This document shows positions 5,572 through 9,967 of a stretch of 9,967 nt of DNA, piece after piece (position 1 is the stretch's first letter; every line of letters begins with the position of its first letter). Source of the stretch: Faecalimonas sp. (GTDB taxonomy: Bacteria; Bacillota; Clostridia; Lachnospirales; Lachnospiraceae). The notes below the pieces were generated by a model. The model saw only the letters and a list, made by a program, of their open reading frames with translations, was not told the origin of the DNA and ran no database searches. Position numbers and translations under genes: made by a program. The stretch lies in NCBI GenBank assembly GCA_020024645.1, contig JAHHTN010000073.1, positions 1 to 9,967 of the forward strand. Direction: 5' to 3'.

Positions 5572-5604
5572 AAAAAATAAAAACCTGTATGAAACAGGTT
5601 TTTA
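5572..5604 (-). terminator. tracrRNA terminator
   Basis: TAAAAACCTGT (5578-5588) and ACAGGTTTTTA (5594-5604) form an 11-bp perfect stem with loop ATGAA on the plus strand. On the minus strand the stem is followed by TTTTTT (complement of 5572-5577). It could also act on plus-strand transcripts, insulating the CRISPR locus from the left. Confidence 0.85.
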
Positions 5605-5635
5605 TCCACACACTGTGGGTCACAAAAGTGACGAT

Positions 5636-5664
5636 TTGAATAAATTCTTATTTGAACTTATGAT
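5636..5664 (+). promoter_or_regulatory. Candidate cas9 promoter, inside the tracrRNA gene
   Basis: TTGAAT (5636-5641), a 17-nt spacer and TATGAT (5659-5664). It would start cas9 mRNA near 5671 with a leader of about 80 nt. The boxes coincide with the tracrRNA nexus and lower anti-repeat on the other strand. It is the best plus-strand match I can see ahead of cas9, but it is unproven. Confidence 0.5.
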
Positions 5665-5670
5665 GTAAAA

Positions 5671-5687
5671 TTTAGTATGGTACTAAA
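5671..5687. repeat. Palindrome in the tracrRNA anti-repeat
   Basis: TTTAGTA-TGG-TACTAAA is a perfect 7-bp inverted repeat within the anti-repeat. It sits at the predicted start points of both cas9 mRNA and tracrRNA. It may let the tracrRNA 5' end fold on itself, or act as an operator. Confidence 0.6.
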
Positions 5688-5696
5688 CTTATATTC

Positions 5697-5725
5697 ATAT
5701 TAAGAGTAAATGATAAAAAAGTCAA
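5697..5725 (-). promoter_or_regulatory. tracrRNA promoter
   Basis: On the minus strand TTGACT (5720-5725), a 17-nt spacer and TAATAT (5697-5702). Transcription would start near 5690, exactly at the anti-repeat. The promoter lies within the cas9 leader and is antisense to it. Confidence 0.8.
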
Positions 5726-5751
5726 TAAAAAAATGCGAAAAGGAGAAGAAA

Positions 5752-8700
5752 ATGGAGCAAAAATATTTTTTGGGTTTAGACATGGGGACAGGCTCTCTGG
5801 GGTGGGCGGTAACAAATGAAAAGTATGAGGTTTTGAGAAAACATGGAAAAGCTCTTTGGGGAGTTCGATTATTTGAAAGTGCTAGTACAGCGGAAGAAAG
5901 AAGAGGATTTAGGACGGCACGGAGAAGATTGGATAGGAGAAATTGGAGATTGCAGATTCTGCAGGAATTATTTGCGGACGAGATTACTAAGGTCGATCCA
6001 GGATTTTATTTGCGGATGAAAGAAAGCAAATATTATCCAGAAGATAAAAGAGAATTAAATGGAGAATGTCCGGAGCTACCGTATGCGCTATTTGTTGACG
6101 AAAATTTTACAGATAAAGAGTACCATCAGCAATTTCCTACGATTTACCATTTAAGAAAAATGCTGATGACAACGAACGATGTACCAGATATTCGTTTGGT
6201 TTATTTGGCATTTCATCATATGATGAAACATAGAGGACACTTTTTGCTACATGGAAATATTAATGAAATTAGAGAATTTCGGACTACATTTTCTCAATTA
6301 ATAGAAAACATAAAAAATGAGGAGTTAGACTTTGATTTATCTGTAAATGATGAAACCTATTTGGAGGTAGAAAGAATTTTAAAGGATAAAAATATTACAA
6401 AAAGTACAAAGAAGTCTAAATTGTGGAAAATTCTTGGTGCAAACAAAGCATGTGAAAAGGGAATTTTAAACTTAATAGTTGGAGGAAAAGTAAAATTATC
6501 CGATATCTTTAATAATAAAGAATTAGATGATAGCGAAAGACCGTCCATATCATTTGCGGACAATGGATATGAGGATTATATCGGGATGCTCGAAGCTGAG
6601 TTAGGGGAACAATACTATATTATTGAGTCAGCAAAAGCAGTATACGATTGGGCTGTGTTGGCTGATATTTTGAAGGATAGTCAGTCGATTTCAGATGCAA
6701 AGGTGAAAATCTATGAAAAACATAAAAATGATCTCATTTATCTAAAAACTCTTGTGAAGAAGTATATGACAAAAGAGGAATATAATCAGATATTTGTAAA
6801 AACAGATGGAAAGCTCTGTAATTATTGTAGTTATGTTGGAATGACGAAGAAAAATGGAGAGAAAATAGATTTAGAGAGTAAACGCTGTAGTAAAGAAGAA
6901 TTTTATGATTTCCTCAAAAAAGCAGTTTTAAAAAAATTAGAGAATGTAGAAGAGAGTTTTTATTTAAAAGAGGAGTTAGAAAAAGGTACCTTTCTTCCAA
7001 AGCAAGTAAATAAAGATAACGGAGTTATTCCATATCAAATTCATCAATATGAGTTAGAAAAAATTATAGAGAATCTTTCAGATAAAATACTTCTTTTGAG
7101 AGAAAAAGGAGATAAAATCAAGCAATTATTTACATTTAGAGTTCCTTATTATGTTGGACCGTTAAATGGTGAAAAGTTTTCTTGGGTAGTTAAAAGAAAT
7201 AATCAAAAAATATATCCATGGAATTTTAGCAAAGTGATAGATATTGAAGAAAGTGCGGAGAAATTTATTCGTCGGATGACAAATAAGTGCACGTATTTGT
7301 ATGGCGAAGATGTTATGCCGAAAGATTCTTTATTATATAGTAAATTTATGGTGTTAAATGAACTTAATAATCTGCGGTTAAATGGAGAAAAAATTTCAAC
7401 AGAATTAAAGCAAAAAATTTACAAGGAAGTATTTTGTAGATACCGAAAAGTGACACAGAAAAAATTGAAAAAATATTTGTGTATAGAAGGGATTGCGGGT
7501 AAAGAAGTAGAAATTTCTGGAATAGACGGAGAATTTAAAGCTTCGTTGACAGCTTATCATGATTTTAAAGAAAAATTAACAGGGGTGGAATTAAGTCAAC
7601 ACGACAAAGAAAATATTATCTTAGATATTGTTTTGTTTGGTGATGATAAAAAACTTCTGAAGAAAAGAATAGAGAAGAAGTTTCCGCATTTGACAGAGAC
7701 ACAGAAAAAATCTATATGTTCCTTGTCATACAAAGGCTGGGGAAGGTTATCTAAGAAATTTTTGGAGGAGATAGAAGCGCCAGCACCAGAAACAGGAGAA
7801 GCATGGAATCTTATTACGGCACTATGGGAAACAAACGATAATTTAATGGAACTTCTGAGTAAAAAGTATTTATTTGGGGAAGCAATTGAAGCGTTTAATG
7901 GTAAGAATGAAAAGACGAAATTAAATTATAAAACAGTGGAAGAATTGTGTGTATCACCAGCGGTAAAACGTCAGATTTGGCAGACATTAAGAGTAGTTAA
8001 AGAGATAGAAAAGGTCATGGGAGGAAAGCCACAAAGGGTATTTGTGGAAATGGCAAGAGATAAGCAAGAAAGTAAGCGAACAGAATCGCGTAAGAAACAA
8101 TTGCAAGATTTATACAAGGCTTGTAAAAATGAGGAAAGAGATTGGATTGCAGAACTAGGAAAATATGAAGATCACCAACTTAGAAGTGATAAATTATATT
8201 TATACTATACACAAAAAGGGAAGTGTATGTATTCAGGGGAAGTTATTCCACTAGAAGATTTGTGGGATAACACAAAATATGATATCGATCATATTTATCC
8301 GCAGTCTAAGACAATGGATGACAGTTTAAATAACCGTGTGTTAGTAAAGAAAGAATACAATGCAAATAAGTCAGATGTCTATCCAATTGCTAAGGAAATT
8401 AGGGAAGCGAGGTCATCTTTTTGGAAAAGTCTTTTGGAAGGAAAATTTATTAGTAAAGAGAAATATGATCGTTTAACTCGTAAGGATGACTTTAGTGAAC
8501 GAGAGTTGGCAGGATTTATTGAAAGGCAAATTGTAGAAACACGACAGGGAACAAAAGCGGTGGCAGAGATTTTGAAACAGGCTTTACCAGAAACGGAGAT
8601 TGTATATGTAAAAGCAAAAACAGTGTCTCAATTTAGGCAGTCTTACCAAGAGGATTCGGCGTTTATTAAAGTGCGTGAAATGAATGACTTTCATCATGCA

Positions 8701-9768
8701 AAGGATGCTTACTTAAATATCGTTGTGGGCAATACATACTTTGTGAAGTTTACAAAGGATGCTGCTTGGTTTATAAGAAAAAATCCAGGACGTACCTATA
8801 GTTTGAAGGAAATGTTTACAGGAAAATATGATGTGGAGAGAAATGGAGAAGTTGCATGGAAAGCAGGAAATAAAGGTACAATTGTTACAGTAAAAAAACA
8901 ATTACTGAAAAACAATATTCTTGTGACAAGAAAATCATATGAGGTAAAAGGTGGTTTATTCGATCAACAGATCATGAAAAAAGGTAAGGGACAGATTCCA
9001 ATTAAAGCAAATGATGATAGGTTATCCAATATAGAGAAATATGGTGGATATAATAAGGCAACAGGAGCTTATTATATGCTTGTAAAATCAAAAGATAAAA
9101 AGGATAATGAAATAAGAACAATCGAATTTATTCCGTTGTATATGAAGAATGTGATTGAACAAAGTGACGAAGCAGCTTTAGAATATCTAAGAACAGAGAG
9201 AAATTTGAAAGATCCAGAAATTCTTATAAACAAAATAAAAACAGATACCTTGTTTAAAGTAGAGGGATTTAAAATGTGGTTATCAGGGCGCACAGGAAAA
9301 CAACTGATTTTTAAAGGAGCAAATCAATTAATTTTATCTGAACATGATACCAGAACTTTGAAAAAAATTGTGAAGTTTAATTTGCGAAGAAAAGAAAATA
9401 AGGACATAACGATAACAGAGAGAGATGAAGTTACCCCAGAAATACTTTTACAATTGTACGATACATTTTTAGGGAAAATTCAAAATACTATATACGGAAT
9501 CAAATTATCTGCACAAGAAAAGACATTGAAAGAAAAGCGTGAGGTATTTCAGAATCTTTCTTTAGAAGAGAAAACACTTGTTCTGTATGAGATTTTACAT
9601 ATGTTTCAGTGCCAAAGTGTTTCTGCAAATCTGAAAGCCATTGGAGGACCAGGCAATGCTGGAATTTTAGTTATGAACAATAACATTACAAAATGCAACC
9701 CAATTTCTATTATAAATCAATCGATAACAGGAATTTATGAACAAGAGATTGATTTATTAAAGGTATAA
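5752..9768 (+). CDS. cas9: CRISPR-associated endonuclease Cas9 (type II, probably II-A)
   Basis: A 1338-aa RNA-guided DNA endonuclease. RuvC-I is LGLDMGTGSLGWAV (D10). An Arg-rich bridge helix follows at about 49-75 (EERRGFRTARRRLDRRNWRL). The recognition lobe includes HHMMKHRGHFLLHG (about 155-168). RuvC-II is VFVEMARDKQ (E766). The HNH domain has YDIDHIYPQS (D846, H847) and N870 in KKEYNANKSD. RuvC-III is DFHHAKDAYLN (H982, D985). These match SpCas9 D10, E762, H840, N863, H983 and D986, so both nuclease sites look complete. The C-terminus ends INQSITGIYEQEIDLLKV. ATG 5752 is chosen because AGGAG (5741-5745) lies 6 nt before it and homology starts there; an in-frame ATG at 5710 would add 14 Lys-rich residues and has no ribosome site. 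The tracrRNA lies antisense just upstream and cas1 follows after 2 nt. Length, tracrRNA position and gene order suggest II-A; csn2 is not visible to confirm it. Confidence 0.98.
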   Translation: MEQKYFLGLDMGTGSLGWAVTNEKYEVLRKHGKALWGVRLFESASTAEERRGFRTARRRLDRRNWRLQILQELFADEITKVDPGFYLRMKESKYYPEDKRELNGECPELPYALFVDENFTDKEYHQQFPTIYHLRKMLMTTNDVPDIRLVYLAFHHMMKHRGHFLLHGNINEIREFRTTFSQLIENIKNEELDFDLSVNDETYLEVERILKDKNITKSTKKSKLWKILGANKACEKGILNLIVGGKVKLSDIFNNKELDDSERPSISFADNGYEDYIGMLEAELGEQYYIIESAKAVYDWAVLADILKDSQSISDAKVKIYEKHKNDLIYLKTLVKKYMTKEEYNQIFVKTDGKLCNYCSYVGMTKKNGEKIDLESKRCSKEEFYDFLKKAVLKKLENVEESFYLKEELEKGTFLPKQVNKDNGVIPYQIHQYELEKIIENLSDKILLLREKGDKIKQLFTFRVPYYVGPLNGEKFSWVVKRNNQKIYPWNFSKVIDIEESAEKFIRRMTNKCTYLYGEDVMPKDSLLYSKFMVLNELNNLRLNGEKISTELKQKIYKEVFCRYRKVTQKKLKKYLCIEGIAGKEVEISGIDGEFKASLTAYHDFKEKLTGVELSQHDKENIILDIVLFGDDKKLLKKRIEKKFPHLTETQKKSICSLSYKGWGRLSKKFLEEIEAPAPETGEAWNLITALWETNDNLMELLSKKYLFGEAIEAFNGKNEKTKLNYKTVEELCVSPAVKRQIWQTLRVVKEIEKVMGGKPQRVFVEMARDKQESKRTESRKKQLQDLYKACKNEERDWIAELGKYEDHQLRSDKLYLYYTQKGKCMYSGEVIPLEDLWDNTKYDIDHIYPQSKTMDDSLNNRVLVKKEYNANKSDVYPIAKEIREARSSFWKSLLEGKFISKEKYDRLTRKDDFSERELAGFIERQIVETRQGTKAVAEILKQALPETEIVYVKAKTVSQFRQSYQEDSAFIKVREMNDFHHAKDAYLNIVVGNTYFVKFTKDAAWFIRKNPGRTYSLKEMFTGKYDVERNGEVAWKAGNKGTIVTVKKQLLKNNILVTRKSYEVKGGLFDQQIMKKGKGQIPIKANDDRLSNIEKYGGYNKATGAYYMLVKSKDKKDNEIRTIEFIPLYMKNVIEQSDEAALEYLRTERNLKDPEILINKIKTDTLFKVEGFKMWLSGRTGKQLIFKGANQLILSEHDTRTLKKIVKFNLRRKENKDITITERDEVTPEILLQLYDTFLGKIQNTIYGIKLSAQEKTLKEKREVFQNLSLEEKTLVLYEILHMFQCQSVSANLKAIGGPGNAGILVMNNNITKCNPISIINQSITGIYEQEIDLLKV

Positions 9769-9770
9769 GT

Positions 9771-9967
9771 ATGAGTTGGCGGACGATTGTTATCTCCAAG
9801 CGAGCAAAACTAGATTTGCAGTTAGGTTATATGGTTGTGCGAAGTGAGGAGATAACAAAAATTGTATTGAGTGAGATTTCAATAATACTAATCGAATCCA
9901 CGGCAGTATCATTGACAACAAGTTTGCTAGCGGAATTGTCTAAAAGGAAAATAAAAGTTATCTTTTG
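9771..9967 (+). CDS. cas1: CRISPR-associated integrase Cas1, 5' part
   Basis: The first 65 codons of cas1, cut by the window end. The start MSWRTIVISKRAKLDL and the later blocks IILIESTAVSLTTSLL and RKIKVIF match the N-terminal beta domain of type II Cas1. Cas1 forms the integrase complex with Cas2 and inserts new spacers; in II-A systems Csn2 and Cas9 assist. The catalytic Glu/His/Asp residues lie in the missing part. ATG 9771 is 2 nt after the cas9 stop, with AAAGG (9759-9763) as ribosome site inside the cas9 end, so the genes form one operon. Confidence 0.95.
   Translation, partial: MSWRTIVISKRAKLDLQLGYMVVRSEEITKIVLSEISIILIESTAVSLTTSLLAELSKRKIKVIF

Larger units (their letters stand above)
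5573..5690 (-). ncRNA. Predicted tracrRNA of the type II CRISPR system
   Basis: Read on the minus strand, about 118 nt. It starts near 5690 with an anti-repeat of about 40 nt (5688 down to 5650). The 3' part of the anti-repeat reads CAT-AAGT-TCAAAT, the same layout as the UAGC-AAGU-UAAAAU of the S. pyogenes tracrRNA: upper stem, bulge, lower stem. Next come a nexus-like GAAT-TT-ATTC (5638-5647), hairpin GTCAC-TTTT-GTGAC (5619-5632), hairpin CCACA-GTG-TGTGG (5606-5618), and a terminator stem with T-run (5572-5604). A promoter with near-consensus boxes lies at the right distance. The crRNA repeat should begin GTTTGAGA and contain ATGATGTAAAATTTAGT. The array is not in this window, so the pairing cannot be checked here. 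Confidence 0.85.

Noticed and set aside
5573..5690. Reading 5650-5690 as a stray CRISPR repeat or start of an array
   Set aside because: There is only one copy and no spacer-repeat unit, and the flanking nexus, hairpins, promoter and terminator on the minus strand fit a tracrRNA anti-repeat instead.
5710..5751. ATG 5710 as the cas9 start
   Set aside because: The extra Lys-rich residues have no counterpart in Cas9, no ribosome site precedes them, and the stretch overlaps the tracrRNA promoter.
6357..9293. Short minus-strand frames inside cas9 (6357-6563, 8713-8901, 9072-9293)
   Set aside because: All lie antisense to conserved Cas9 coding sequence and show no start signals of their own.

Overview
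The window looks like chromosomal DNA of a low-GC Gram-positive anaerobe, most likely a clostridial gut bacterium of the Lachnospiraceae type. The reasons are its AT-rich base composition and codon use, strong AGGAGG-type ribosome sites, clear TTGnnn-17-TAtaaT promoters, a trigger-factor-like lipoprotein, and a Cas9/Cas1 pair whose sequences resemble clostridial type II proteins. The taxonomic call is an inference from recognition, not from a search.

Left part (about 1-2333): an IS200-group insertion sequence with an intact single-strand (HUH/Y1) transposase, tnpA (82-552). A second element, a decayed IS4-family IS (641-2280), sits inside its 3' non-coding end. That IS has 22-bp perfect inverted repeats and an 8-bp (up to 11-bp ambiguous) target duplication. 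Its transposase is broken by one stop codon and about four frameshifts. The IS200 right-end hairpin (2310-2328) lies beyond it and abuts the stop codon of the next gene.

Middle (2335-3924, minus strand): a promoter-led pair made of a 194-aa secreted protein with a long Gly/Ala-rich core and a 79-aa membrane protein. I recognise neither; the arrangement resembles a secreted effector plus immunity-like partner, but this is unproven. Next comes a 147-aa membrane-anchored protein with its own promoter and terminator. Divergent from it (plus strand, 4158-5273) is a lipoprotein with an FKBP-type prolyl isomerase domain and a trigger-factor-like C-terminus, closed by a strong terminator.

Right part (5316-9967): the start of a type II CRISPR-Cas locus, probably II-A. 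A predicted tracrRNA (minus strand, about 5690 to 5573) has its own promoter, an anti-repeat, a nexus, two short hairpins and a terminator. It lies directly upstream of cas9 (5752-9768, 1338 aa, all catalytic residues present), followed after 2 nt by cas1, which runs off the window. The CRISPR array, cas2 and any csn2 must lie beyond 9967. The cas9 promoter appears to lie inside the tracrRNA gene and the tracrRNA promoter inside the cas9 leader, so the two face each other. In a working system Cas9, the tracrRNA and array-derived crRNAs form the interference complex, while Cas1 acts with Cas2 in spacer acquisition.
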